Positions 9,502 through 16,808 of a stretch of 64,000 nt of DNA are shown here, in pieces. The stretch comes from Enterocloster lavalensis (lineage in GTDB: Bacteria; Bacillota; Clostridia; Lachnospirales; Lachnospiraceae): contig NZ_CABJCG010000002.1 in NCBI RefSeq assembly GCF_902364025.1, positions 62,001 through 126,000 on the forward strand. The letters are read 5' to 3'. The notes beneath the pieces were generated by a model. The model had not been told where the DNA came from, did not search any database, and saw nothing but the letters and a program-made list of their open reading frames with translations. The position numbers and the translations under genes were made by a program. Positions within the stretch are counted from its first letter, which is position 1, and each line of letters starts with the position of its first letter.

Positions 9502-9530
9502 ATCTTATCATAGGATGGATTTCCCGTCAA
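9502..9530 (-). promoter_or_regulatory. Sigma-A promoter of the gcv operon
   Basis: On the minus strand TTGACG (9525-9530) and TAAGAT (9502-9507) are separated by 17 bp, placing the start about 15 nt before the first aptamer. Confidence 0.75.
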
Positions 9531-9677
9531 CATATACATACCGCGTCTTTTGTAGAAAATGGACGCCCGATTTTTCCGAATCCTCTTTAAAAAAGGGCTG
9601 GTAATCCTGGGGGAAGTAGTATATAATGGGCGGAGGAACACGGGGGCGACGGATATTGATCAGATCGCCTCTTTATT

Positions 9678-9717
9678 TGAATGGTGATGGGCCGCCGGCG
9701 CAGCTTGCGGACCATTG
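9678..9717. repeat. Copy of a dispersed ~40-bp intergenic repeat
   Basis: The stretch containing GATGGGCCGCCGGCGCAG and CTTGCGGACCATTG matches, with changes, repeats at 56665-56744 and 58266-58336. Shared core: ATGGGCCG-N-TGGCGCAG-CCTGCGG-N-CGATTG. It lies just upstream of the DUF3881 gene. Confidence 0.5.
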
Positions 9718-9744
9718 TTGTCAGGAAGAAAGAAGGTGACGTGG

Positions 9745-10617
9745 ATGCACAAGTTTATGCGCACGGTGGGATTCAGTATGTACCAGAAAAAGCGGGATAT
9801 GGAAGCGCTCTTAAAGGAGCTTGCCGCCCAGGCGGTTCGCACCGGCAGAATGGCGGAGAAGGACGGCAGCATGTTCTGCGAGCTGCGGGCCGAGCTGGCG
9901 GACGATATGGGCGTGGTGCTTGCCGGTGAGATGGACGAAGAAGGGAACTTCAGCCAGGAGTATTATTTTCCTTATGTGAAAAATAGCGGAATCAGCTCTG
10001 CCGCCGAATGTTCCATCCAGCGTCACGCGGAGAAAGAGACCTACGCCGGGCTTTTGGACGAATACCGGGTGGGCATTTCCCTGATCTTTTATATGGAGAA
10101 TTCCCTGGAGTACCGCCTGCGCAGGCAGAACAAAGAAGTGACCGAGGCCAAGGGCGTTTCCCTGACCGGTCTGGCGGTTCAGGGCAAGATCCTTCTTCCG
10201 GTGCAAAAAACCAGGCAGCAGGCCGAGAACAGCCGTCAGGAGTCCAAAAAGCGGACGCGGCTCATCGAGGCGGCGAAGAACGGTGACGAGGACGCCATCG
10301 AGACGTTGACCATCGAGGACATCGACCTCTATTCCATGGTGTCCCGGCGGATTGCACACGAGGACGTGTACTCCATCATCGACACCTGCTTTATGCCCTG
10401 CGGCGTGGAGTGCGACCAGTACGCGGTGATCGGCGAGATCACGGACATGGAGATCAAGACCAACCGCATGACCGGCGAGGAGGTCTACAATCTGAAGCTG
10501 GACTGCAACGACATGCAGTTTTATGTGGCCATCAACAAGAAGGATCTGCTGGGCGAACCCCTGCCGGGCCGCAGGTTCAAGGGCCAGGTCTGGATGCAGG
10601 GCACGGTGGAATTTTGA
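9745..10617 (+). CDS. DUF3881-family protein
   Basis: This 290-residue soluble protein resembles DUF3881, which I associate with Lachnospiraceae and which has no known function. The start ATG at 9745 gives MHKFMRTVGFSMYQKKRDMEALL, the usual family N terminus, and follows a GAAGGTG ribosome binding site; an upstream in-frame TTG is less likely. It has no signal peptide or membrane segment. The middle is acidic and charged (ESKKRTRLIEAAKNGDEDAIETLTIEDIDLYSMVSRRI), followed by a region rich in beta strands. The stop codon abuts the promoter of the downstream tRNA gene. Confidence 0.75.
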   Translation: MHKFMRTVGFSMYQKKRDMEALLKELAAQAVRTGRMAEKDGSMFCELRAELADDMGVVLAGEMDEEGNFSQEYYFPYVKNSGISSAAECSIQRHAEKETYAGLLDEYRVGISLIFYMENSLEYRLRRQNKEVTEAKGVSLTGLAVQGKILLPVQKTRQQAENSRQESKKRTRLIEAAKNGDEDAIETLTIEDIDLYSMVSRRIAHEDVYSIIDTCFMPCGVECDQYAVIGEITDMEIKTNRMTGEEVYNLKLDCNDMQFYVAINKKDLLGEPLPGRRFKGQVWMQGTVEF

Positions 10618-10618
10618 C

Positions 10619-10647
10619 TTGATTTTTTTTGAAAAATAGGATACTAT
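10619..10647 (+). promoter_or_regulatory. Sigma-A promoter for tRNA-Arg
   Basis: TTGATT (10619-10624), a 17-bp spacer and TACTAT (10642-10647) lie about 57 bp upstream of the tRNA and just after the DUF3881 stop codon. Confidence 0.65.
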
Positions 10648-10704
10648 AGAAAGCGGACCAAACGGCGTTTGCCGGGTGATCCGCGTAGTATATTCATAAA
10701 AGAT

Positions 10705-10778
10705 GTTTCTGTAGCTCAGCAGGATAGAGCGTCCGCCTCCTAAGCGGAAGGCCAGCGGTTCGAATCCGCTCAGGAACA
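10705..10778 (+). tRNA. tRNA-Arg (anticodon CCT)
   Basis: A full cloverleaf can be folded. The acceptor GTTTCTG pairs with CAGGAAC with one wobble pair; the D arm is GCTC..GAGC. The anticodon stem TCCGC/GCGGA holds loop CTCCTAA, giving anticodon CCT that reads AGG. The T arm is AGCGG-TTCGAAT-CCGCT and the discriminator base is A. CCA is not encoded. It decodes a rare Arg codon. Accessory, A+T-richer DNA begins directly behind it, a common layout for integration sites, but no duplicated tRNA end was found. Confidence 0.95.
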
Positions 10779-10785
10779 TTGGATG

Positions 10786-10826
10786 AAACGCCGAAAGCCG
10801 GATTTTACTGGTTTTGGGCGTTTTTG
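10786..10826 (+). terminator. Terminator of tRNA-Arg
   Basis: AAACGCC (10786-10792) pairs with GGCGTTT (10817-10823), with an inner CCGG/CTGG helix, followed by TTTTTGTTTTT. Confidence 0.75.
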
Positions 10827-10965
10827 TTTTTGGTGAACCTTTTAAAATCTGCTAATAAAATTGTACCTGCTAATACGAGTTGAATGGTTTTGGGCAGTTT
10901 TTCCATCTTCAAAAGAGCACCCTTGGCGGATAAGGCGTTCAAAAATAATTGTTGGGGAGAAGCAA

Positions 10966-11545
10966 ATGGAAAAATTTGTAGAAGTACATGGATATAAAAA
11001 CTTTGTATATTGTTATGGTCAAGGCTCTATTACCTTGGTGCTTTTGTCTGGGTCAGGAGTGCCTTTTCCGAGCCTGGAATACAAAACTCTAGCGTAAGCA
11101 TTAGCCAAAACCTATCAAGTTATTGGGATTGAAAAGTTAGGTTACGGGCGTAGTGATTTGACCGAAAACAATCGCCAGCGCCTTAGTTGAGCAATTCTTA
11201 AAAGAACAAAAAATTTCCGAAAAGGAAAAAAATGAAATTGAAGATTTAGCATTTCGCAATTTAGCTAACCAAAATTGGATTAGCGAAGCTGAAAACTTGA
11301 GAAATGCGATTGGGCTGGTAGAACAGAATAATCCATATTTGCAGATTCCAATGCTATTCTTTTTATCAAACGGAGAGGGTACGACACTTAAAAAAGAGAG
11401 TTGGATAAAGTATGCTTTACAATATTTGGATAAGATAAGGGGTTCACAATACGAATTATTTGACTTTCCACATAACTTGTATAAGTTTGTATATCAGGAA
11501 ATCGCCCAATTATCAAGAAATTTTATATCGAAACATATAGAATAA
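10966..11545 (+). pseudogene. Degraded alpha/beta-hydrolase gene
   Basis: ATG at 10966, behind a GGGGAGAAG ribosome binding site, starts MEKFVEVHGYKNFVYCYGQGS followed by VLLSGSGVPFPSLEYKTL, an N-terminal alpha/beta-hydrolase pattern. A TAA at 11095 interrupts it; the same frame continues as ALAKTYQVIGIEKLGYGRSDL, a strand-plus-GYGRSD motif of this fold. A second stop follows at about 11188. Similarity then continues in the +1 frame (EQFLKEQKISEKEKNEIEDL onward) to a stop at 11543-11545. The stretch between GYGRSD and the C-terminal half is too short to hold the nucleophile elbow, so an internal deletion is likely in addition to stop and frameshift. It is A+T-rich compared with flanking housekeeping genes. 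Confidence 0.75.
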
Positions 11546-11604
11546 GGGGCAAGAAAAAAGAGACGGAAAGTTGTAACAATCAAAAGTTGTAAGGGAGGAA
11601 TAAT

Positions 11605-12081
11605 GTGGAACGCTTGAAAAGCTATTGCGCAGATGTATGTTTTATAGATGGTTTAGAAACATTTATAATTTCCCCCTCGAAGTTTGATGACATTCTAAAA
11701 GATAACGAACTTTTAAAATACTTGAAAAAATCAAATAAGGATATAGTTCCTTTTATAAATATATCAAGGGAAGTTGGTACAAATAAAATATATCTTGCAT
11801 TTGTAAATTTGCCCGCTAAAGTAGAACGGTTTCAATGGTTACCGGTACATTGCTATAAAAACGGAAATCAATTTTACCACGTTTATTATAGAAATACATG
11901 GATGTGCAGAGCGTGCAAACACATAATGAATAAACCAATCGTCATGCCAATGGTGGAGGTTGATTCAACAATTTACAATCAGTGTGAACGCAAATATCCT
12001 GATATTCCTTCGATTTTCCAAAAGGAAAAATGCCCGAAATGTGGCATGGTATTACAAAATCATTTGATTATCATTGAGTAG
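11605..12081 (+). CDS. Hypothetical protein with C-terminal zinc-ribbon-like cysteines
   Basis: I do not recognise this 158-residue protein. It starts at GTG 11605, seven bases after an AGGGAGG ribosome binding site. Four cysteines form a likely split zinc site: CRAC (about residues 99-102) and CPKC (about 144-147), with one further Cys between them. There is no signal peptide or membrane segment. Codon use is A+T-rich, like its immediate neighbours and unlike the gcv operon. It lies between two decayed genes in the accessory stretch, and its leader shares the motif GTTGTAAGGGAG with the next gene remnant. Confidence 0.6.
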   Translation: MERLKSYCADVCFIDGLETFIISPSKFDDILKDNELLKYLKKSNKDIVPFINISREVGTNKIYLAFVNLPAKVERFQWLPVHCYKNGNQFYHVYYRNTWMCRACKHIMNKPIVMPMVEVDSTIYNQCERKYPDIPSIFQKEKCPKCGMVLQNHLIIIE

Positions 12082-12135
12082 CACAACTCCCCGTTTGACA
12101 AACTGGAAAATTAGAAGTTGTAAGGGAGAAATCGC

Positions 12136-12219
12136 GTGGGCAGAAAAGAAATGACAACAAAGGAAGATTTAATAACTGTTATCAGTCTATTGGAAAATTC
12201 AGGGATAACATGTGTGTGA
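12136..12219 (+). pseudogene. Remnant, possibly N terminus of a nucleotidyltransferase
   Basis: A 27-codon frame from GTG 12136, behind a ribosome binding site (GTTGTAAGGGAG), reads MGRKEMTTKEDLITVISLLE then NSGITCV before a stop. The pattern resembles the first residues of antibiotic nucleotidyltransferases of the LinA/AadB type, which normally continue into a WLDGGWGVD motif. That continuation is absent, so this is read as a deletion remnant. The resemblance is short and the call is tentative. Confidence 0.35.
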
Positions 12220-12269
12220 TGTTTTAATTTTTGATCATATATCAGAATAGCTTGGAAAGGAAATATATT

Positions 12270-12680
12270 ATGGCAGAGATAAGCAGCAACGTAACTCCAT
12301 GGTCTGAGAACATCATAAAAAGTTATCAATGGTTGGATGAATGCTTACAAAAACAGCCTTCTACGGAAAAAGAATTTCAACCTGCATGGCAAGCGTACAA
12401 ATATCTGCTATGTGGCAAAATGTACGCCTACATCGGCATTGATGACAGAAACGGACGTCCTATAATAACTTTGAAATTGGAACCTGTCTTCAGTGATATG
12501 CTACGAAGCAAGTATGAGGATATCGTGCCAGGTTACTACATGAACAAGATGCATTGGAGCACAATATATCTTGATGGTAATATTCCACAAGATGTACTTT
12601 CAGATATTGTGTATGCTTCTTATAAATTGGTACGTTCATCGTTAAGTAAAAAGGCACAGAAGAAAATGCTGGAAACGTAG
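12270..12680 (+). CDS. MmcQ/YjbR-like protein
   Basis: This 136-residue protein starts at ATG 12270, behind GGAAAGG. It resembles the MmcQ/YjbR superfamily (CyaY-like fold; some members annotated as DNA-binding). The pattern includes LLCGKMYAYIGIDDRNGRPIITLKLEP in the middle, then a HWSTIYLDGNIPQDVLSDIVYASYKLV helix region and a basic C terminus (SLSKKAQKKMLET). The HWSTIYLDG element matches the family's conserved HW..v.l. segment. Function is unknown. It is A+T-rich like its neighbours. A terminator-like hairpin lies about 240 bp downstream. Confidence 0.65.
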   Translation: MAEISSNVTPWSENIIKSYQWLDECLQKQPSTEKEFQPAWQAYKYLLCGKMYAYIGIDDRNGRPIITLKLEPVFSDMLRSKYEDIVPGYYMNKMHWSTIYLDGNIPQDVLSDIVYASYKLVRSSLSKKAQKKMLET

Positions 12681-12918
12681 AGAATGTTAATTGTCGCTAA
12701 TATAAGCAGCAAATTAGAATTTGTGGGGGAATCCACACAGATAATCCGTTTGATTCCTCCCCATTTGCGAAGAAAAATATTGGAGTTTTTTCTTGCTATT
12801 TTATGTATTATCCGGTATGATAAGACAAAATTTGAAAATAGAGGACTTTATGGACACCGCCATGGATGACGCTGCCCGGATTATCCGATATAAGTGTATA
12901 TCTTATGACATTATATAC

Positions 12919-12960
12919 GCGCGGCCTGCGTCTTTTTAAGATGCTGGGCCGCGCATTTTT
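12919..12960 (+). terminator. Stable hairpin followed by T-run
   Basis: GCGCGGCC (12919-12926) pairs with GGCCGCGC (12947-12954), with an inner GCGTCTT/AAGATGC helix, followed by ATTTTTCT. The 12681-13012 gap otherwise shows no convincing gene; the hairpin is 58 bp before the next start codon. Confidence 0.6.
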
Positions 12961-13012
12961 CTCTGTTTTCCGGTAACAAGGGGATGAATTTACAAACAAC
13001 AAGGAGACACTT

Positions 13013-14701
13013 ATGAAGAGAAGCAGGCTATGGCTTTTATTTCCCATACTGTCAGTCTTTATGATTATTTTTGCTTACTGGCTTTCACGTCAGGAAGGGA
13101 GTTACAAACAGACCACGGAACTTTCTTTTGAACCTGCCCAGGATACATTCACGATAGAACTTCAGGCCGAAGGAAAATATATGGAGCCTTATGTGAGCGA
13201 TGGGGACGCAGAGTTAATGTGGGAAAGTGCAACGGGAAATGGGAAAAGCTATTTAAGAATTAAAGGAAAGCTCCCGGAGCATCGGCTTGGAAAGCCGGTT
13301 GCGCTGCGTATCGAGAGCGACTCAGGAAATAAAATCAGGGAAATGGAAATACTGTCCGCCAGCGGGATATCCGCGGCTGGCTGCCAGATTGATGTGGTGA
13401 AAGACGATACCTGGCCGCTCTATGTTGGTTTTTCCCTCGCATTAATTGCCGCCATGGCGTTTTTGCTGGCTGGAAGCTTTGGAGTGAAAAAGAAGAGGAA
13501 GAAGTTTGCTTATGCGTTAGAGCTGGCGGAGGGATTGAGGAATGATCCGTCAGCCGGGGACTGTTTTGAGGAGGGACAAAGATACTTTCTTGCAGTTGAG
13601 AGAATGTGTATTGTGGATACTCTATCGGGGATGCTTTTCGTATGGATTTCGGTCCTGTGGGTTTACCGGCGGTCTTACAGTCCGGGCTGGTCTCGGGCAA
13701 TCAGCTGGTTTCTGTTTGCAATGGCCGCATTTTTCATAATTACTTATTTTCTGCGGATTTACAGAAACCGGATAATGCTGCGCCCGCTGCTTTACGAAAA
13801 CCGTCCTTTAAGCGCTTCTACGGCCTGCTTGCTGTCCGGAATCAATGGAATCGGAAATATGAAGGAACGGGCGATTTCCTTGCACAATGCCGCGGTGGGA
13901 TTATACCGCAGCGGCCGGGTCAGAGAGGCTCTGACACTGGAAGATTTGGCATGGAAGCTGGCAGGAAAGCATAAAGGCGCCATGCTCTGTTTCCTGCACA
14001 GCGATCTGCGTAGCGCCTGCCTGCGTTGTTTGAGAGAGGAACAAGCGGCTGAAAGAGAAGAGCTAAAGCTGGAGATTATACTTGAGGAGACGCCGTGGCT
14101 CTGTAAGAATAGAGATATTCAGATGCGTTCACTGTCCGCAAAGATTCGCGGTCTGATAAGTGGAGGTGATTTGGAGCAGGCTGAAATAGAAGGGAACTAT
14201 TATTTAGACCGCTGCCACAATGATTACCACCGCCTTCCTATGTTGGCTATGATAGCAGAGGTGAAGGAAATGCTTGAAAAGCCCCTGGAAGCGGCTGACT
14301 TACGGAAACGTCTGCTCAGGTACAGTCCTGAAAATCATGAGGTCTTAAAGGCTATGGCCTACGGACCCTGCACTTATTCATATACCAGGCTGAAGGCGCA
14401 TGATTTTACCGGAATTATATTACGAGCGGCTTACGTTCTGGCTGTCATGTTTTTTCTGTTTCAACTGACAGACTGCGCAGCCCACTTCAAAGGACAGGAA
14501 GGCAGTCCTGTTTACATAGAAACGGAAATGTCCTCGTCTGCCGGGATAGACAACAAGGAAACTACACCGTCTGCTCTGAAAGAAACGGCGTCCGAGGAAC
14601 CTGTGGATTCCATAGTTAGGAAGGCGGCGGATTGCGAAAAACGAGATTTACACGCGGCACGGGAGGCGCTTTACGGATATGGAACTGCAGCAATATTTTA
14701 A
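13013..14701 (+). CDS. Orphan multi-pass membrane protein with a helical repeat-like domain
   Basis: I do not recognise this 562-residue protein. It begins with a signal-anchor-like segment (about residues 5-24), followed by an extracytoplasmic beta-rich part of about 110 residues. Further hydrophobic segments lie near 137-157, 203-222 and 232-250. A cytoplasmic helical region of about 200 residues follows, with TPR-like alternation (ISLHNAAVGLYRSGRVREAL, LRSACLRCLREEQAAEREEL). A last membrane segment (about 468-487) leads to a Ser/Glu-rich tail. The start ATG is behind ACAAGGAGACACTT. Domain order suggests a membrane-anchored scaffold, but no function is assigned. Confidence 0.6.
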   Translation: MKRSRLWLLFPILSVFMIIFAYWLSRQEGSYKQTTELSFEPAQDTFTIELQAEGKYMEPYVSDGDAELMWESATGNGKSYLRIKGKLPEHRLGKPVALRIESDSGNKIREMEILSASGISAAGCQIDVVKDDTWPLYVGFSLALIAAMAFLLAGSFGVKKKRKKFAYALELAEGLRNDPSAGDCFEEGQRYFLAVERMCIVDTLSGMLFVWISVLWVYRRSYSPGWSRAISWFLFAMAAFFIITYFLRIYRNRIMLRPLLYENRPLSASTACLLSGINGIGNMKERAISLHNAAVGLYRSGRVREALTLEDLAWKLAGKHKGAMLCFLHSDLRSACLRCLREEQAAEREELKLEIILEETPWLCKNRDIQMRSLSAKIRGLISGGDLEQAEIEGNYYLDRCHNDYHRLPMLAMIAEVKEMLEKPLEAADLRKRLLRYSPENHEVLKAMAYGPCTYSYTRLKAHDFTGIILRAAYVLAVMFFLFQLTDCAAHFKGQEGSPVYIETEMSSSAGIDNKETTPSALKETASEEPVDSIVRKAADCEKRDLHAAREALYGYGTAAIF

Positions 14702-14780
14702 TAGTTGTAGTTATCAAATCCACAGTAGGCGCTATTTTATAAAAATCAATAAGCATGGGAATATACAAAAAGGAGTTTTT

Positions 14781-15020
14781 ATGAAAATGAAAAAAGTTCT
14801 GGGAATCATAATGGGTATATTGGGAGTGGTTTTGGTTATTATTGAAATTCTATTGAAAATGAAAGAAAGTATGTCCATATCTGTTATAGGCGGTGCAGAT
14901 GGGCCGACTTCTATATTTTTAGCTGGCCGAATAGGCGGGAATATATCTATTTTAATAATTATTGTAGGAGTGATTCTTATGGTTATAGCAGGATTCATTC
15001 TTTTTAAGCGTAAGCACTGA
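14781..15020 (+). CDS. Small membrane protein with OadB-like GGADGPTSIFLA motif
   Basis: The 79-residue protein starts at ATG 14781 behind AAGGAG. Two hydrophobic helices (about residues 5-23 and 50-70) flank SVIGGADGPTSIFLAGRIG. That motif is a hallmark of the beta subunit of sodium-pumping decarboxylases (OadB/GcdB), where it belongs to the Na+ channel region. The full beta subunit exceeds 350 residues, so this is either a distinct small family that carries the motif or a relic. The C terminus is basic (FKRKH), consistent with the positive-inside rule. Confidence 0.65.
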   Translation: MKMKKVLGIIMGILGVVLVIIEILLKMKESMSISVIGGADGPTSIFLAGRIGGNISILIIIVGVILMVIAGFILFKRKH

Positions 15021-15098
15021 CTTCCGATGCTCTTTCTTCTTATAGGTTTGTTTGATATATTTGGCTCAATCAGAAATAGCGGAGGTGGTTTAATATAA

Positions 15099-15842
15099 AT
15101 GAATGGTTCTGTTCTGATACAATCTTTAAAACAGTTATGGGGAATCATTGTGCTGGAATATAAATACCGCGGCAATCTTCCCAGTATTGAAAGCTATCAT
15201 CCGCAGGTGAAATATGCGTTGCCCTTTAACGGTGAGTGGGTGGTTGCAAATGGCGGGGTAACTGAAAAAAACTCTCATTCCTGGGAGATACCAACACAAA
15301 GATATGCTTATGATTTTGTGATCCTGGATGGCGCCGGCAGCAGTTTTCAGGGAGAAGAGACAGAAGCAGGATCCTTTTATTGTTACGGCAGGGATATTTT
15401 AGCTCCGGCAGACGGCACGGTGGCGGAAATTTGTACCGGGAATCCGGATAGCAGGATCACGAAGAACAGGACCGCCTCATGCAATGCCCGTGATATCCGG
15501 GGAAATTACGTTCTGATTTGTCATTCTGCGGATGAATACTCCTTGCTGGCACACCTTAAACCGGACAGTATACAGGTGTCTGTGGGACAATCCATAAAAA
15601 AGGGAGAAAAGATCGCTGAGTGTGGAAATTCGGGGAATACCTCGGAGCCACATCTCCATTTTCAGGTGCAGTTGGGAAAAAGCTTTTATTCCTCTCCCGG
15701 GCTTCCGATTGAATTTGAAAATATTATAGTGAAGAAAACTCCGAATTATGAGAAGTTTGATAATAGATGCTTGAAGGAATATAGTGAAAATTATTATCCG
15801 CCATATATCGGAGTTGGGCAGATGGTCCGGCAGGGTAACTAA
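15099..15842 (+). CDS. M23-family (LytM-like) metallopeptidase-fold protein
   Basis: This 247-residue protein starts at ATG 15099 behind GGAGGTGG. The core resembles M23: GRDILAPADGTVAEI, then RGNYVLICHSADEYSLLAHLKPDSI, VSVGQSIKKGEKIAECGNSGNTSEPHLHFQ. The HLH pair and the upstream LAHL histidine are present. The first zinc-binding motif, normally HxxxD, is RYAYD here, so the His position is Arg; this also occurs in some M23 relatives. No signal peptide is evident, which is odd for a cell-wall enzyme. Possible roles are a murein endopeptidase or a regulatory pseudo-enzyme. Confidence 0.75.
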   Translation: MNGSVLIQSLKQLWGIIVLEYKYRGNLPSIESYHPQVKYALPFNGEWVVANGGVTEKNSHSWEIPTQRYAYDFVILDGAGSSFQGEETEAGSFYCYGRDILAPADGTVAEICTGNPDSRITKNRTASCNARDIRGNYVLICHSADEYSLLAHLKPDSIQVSVGQSIKKGEKIAECGNSGNTSEPHLHFQVQLGKSFYSSPGLPIEFENIIVKKTPNYEKFDNRCLKEYSENYYPPYIGVGQMVRQGN

Positions 15843-15871
15843 ATAGCGCAGTAGGTTAAGAGGAGGACTTT

Positions 15872-16063
15872 ATGAAACAATTTGTACTGTATGCATTATT
15901 AAAGGCGTTCGTGATTTCTGTTGGCTTTGATTTGGTGTGTATGATTTATGGGGTAATATCCGGCGATCCTTACAGAATAACCTTAGCGGGAGGAGTAATA
16001 TGTTTCCTGGTATTGTTCTTTGTTGAACTAATTGAGTGCTTATGGAAGAACCGAAAGAAGTAA
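15872..16063 (+). CDS. Small two-helix membrane protein
   Basis: The 63-residue protein has a strong AGAGGAGG ribosome binding site and two hydrophobic segments (about residues 5-27 and 37-56) ending in a basic WKNRKK tail. It follows the M23-like gene by 29 bp and may be co-transcribed. I do not recognise the family. Confidence 0.55.
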   Translation: MKQFVLYALLKAFVISVGFDLVCMIYGVISGDPYRITLAGGVICFLVLFFVELIECLWKNRKK

Positions 16064-16109
16064 CAGATCACTATTTTGATAAATTGCAATTTGAGAGGTG
16101 TGGCAAATT

Positions 16110-16523
16110 ATGAAGATGCCCCAAGAAAATATTGATATAATTATGTTTGCCCCTTGCGGAATGAATTGCAAGGTTTGTTATAAACATTGTTACCATAAAA
16201 AGCCATGCGCTGGTTGCCTGAACAGTGATAAGGGAAAGCCGGAGCATTGCCGCAAATGCAAAATAAAGGATTGCATAAGAGAAAAGCACCTGTCTTATTG
16301 CTATGAATGTTCCGAATATCCATGTAAGCTTATTAAGAATCTTGAAAAAAGCTATCATAAGCGGTATCAGGCAAGCCTTATCGAAAATAGCCGTTTTGTT
16401 CAAGCATATGGTTTGGAGCAATTCATGGTACACCAAAAAGAAAAATACACGTGTCCCAGATGTGGTGGCATTATTTCCATTCATGACAGAGAATGCAGTG
16501 AATGCCAGGAGAAAATGACATAG
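16110..16523 (+). CDS. DUF3795-like cysteine-rich protein
   Basis: The 137-residue protein begins MKMPQENIDIIMFAPCGMNC and contains about 18 cysteines. These include the N-terminal APCGMNCKVCYKHCYHKKPCAGC pattern typical of DUF3795 proteins, CRKCKIKDC and CYECSEYPC, and a C-terminal zinc ribbon CPRCGG...CSEC. Metal binding is inferred from the spacing. ATG 16110 has GAGAGG 11 bases upstream; an in-frame GTG at 16098 overlaps that site and is less likely. Function is unknown. This is the last gene of the A+T-richer accessory stretch. Confidence 0.65.
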   Translation: MKMPQENIDIIMFAPCGMNCKVCYKHCYHKKPCAGCLNSDKGKPEHCRKCKIKDCIREKHLSYCYECSEYPCKLIKNLEKSYHKRYQASLIENSRFVQAYGLEQFMVHQKEKYTCPRCGGIISIHDRECSECQEKMT

Positions 16524-16708
16524 TAAATAGCAGAGTTTGTGGATCAGGAAAATAATACATAGAATACAGGGGAGAATCGGAAGTGCAATAATAGGATATC
16601 ATTACAAATCTTCCTACTAAAGATTAATCCAATCGAACCTCATGTTATCAATCATTTTCATAAAATCCCCTCATCTTTATCATAAAATGAATTCCGAATC
16701 GTTCCATA

Positions 16709-16737
16709 TTGCGATCCGCCCCGATCTATGGCATAAT
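16709..16737 (+). promoter_or_regulatory. Sigma-A promoter of the AlgJ-like/MBOAT operon
   Basis: TTGCGA (16709-16714), a 17-bp spacer and CATAAT (16732-16737) preceded by TGG (extended -10) lie about 70 bp before the first gene. The rest of the 16524-16808 gap shows nothing I can assign. Confidence 0.6.
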
Positions 16738-16808
16738 TTGTAATAAGTGCGTTACAGAGGAAAATGCTTCCGGCGCGTTGGGGCCGGGCGGGGATTATGA
16801 GGTAGCAG

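Noticed and set aside
11560..12140. Integron-type attC sites at the boundaries of the accessory genes
   Set aside because: The shared GTTGTAAGGGAG leaders do not fit the RYYYAAC...GTTRRRY pattern, and no integron integrase is visible.
12684..12869. 61-codon frame after the YjbR-like gene
   Set aside because: No ribosome binding site and no recognisable sequence; it lies in a gap that ends with a terminator hairpin.
10705..16800. Classical integrated element with tRNA attachment site
   Set aside because: No integrase or recombinase gene and no duplicated tRNA 3' end were found before 16800.
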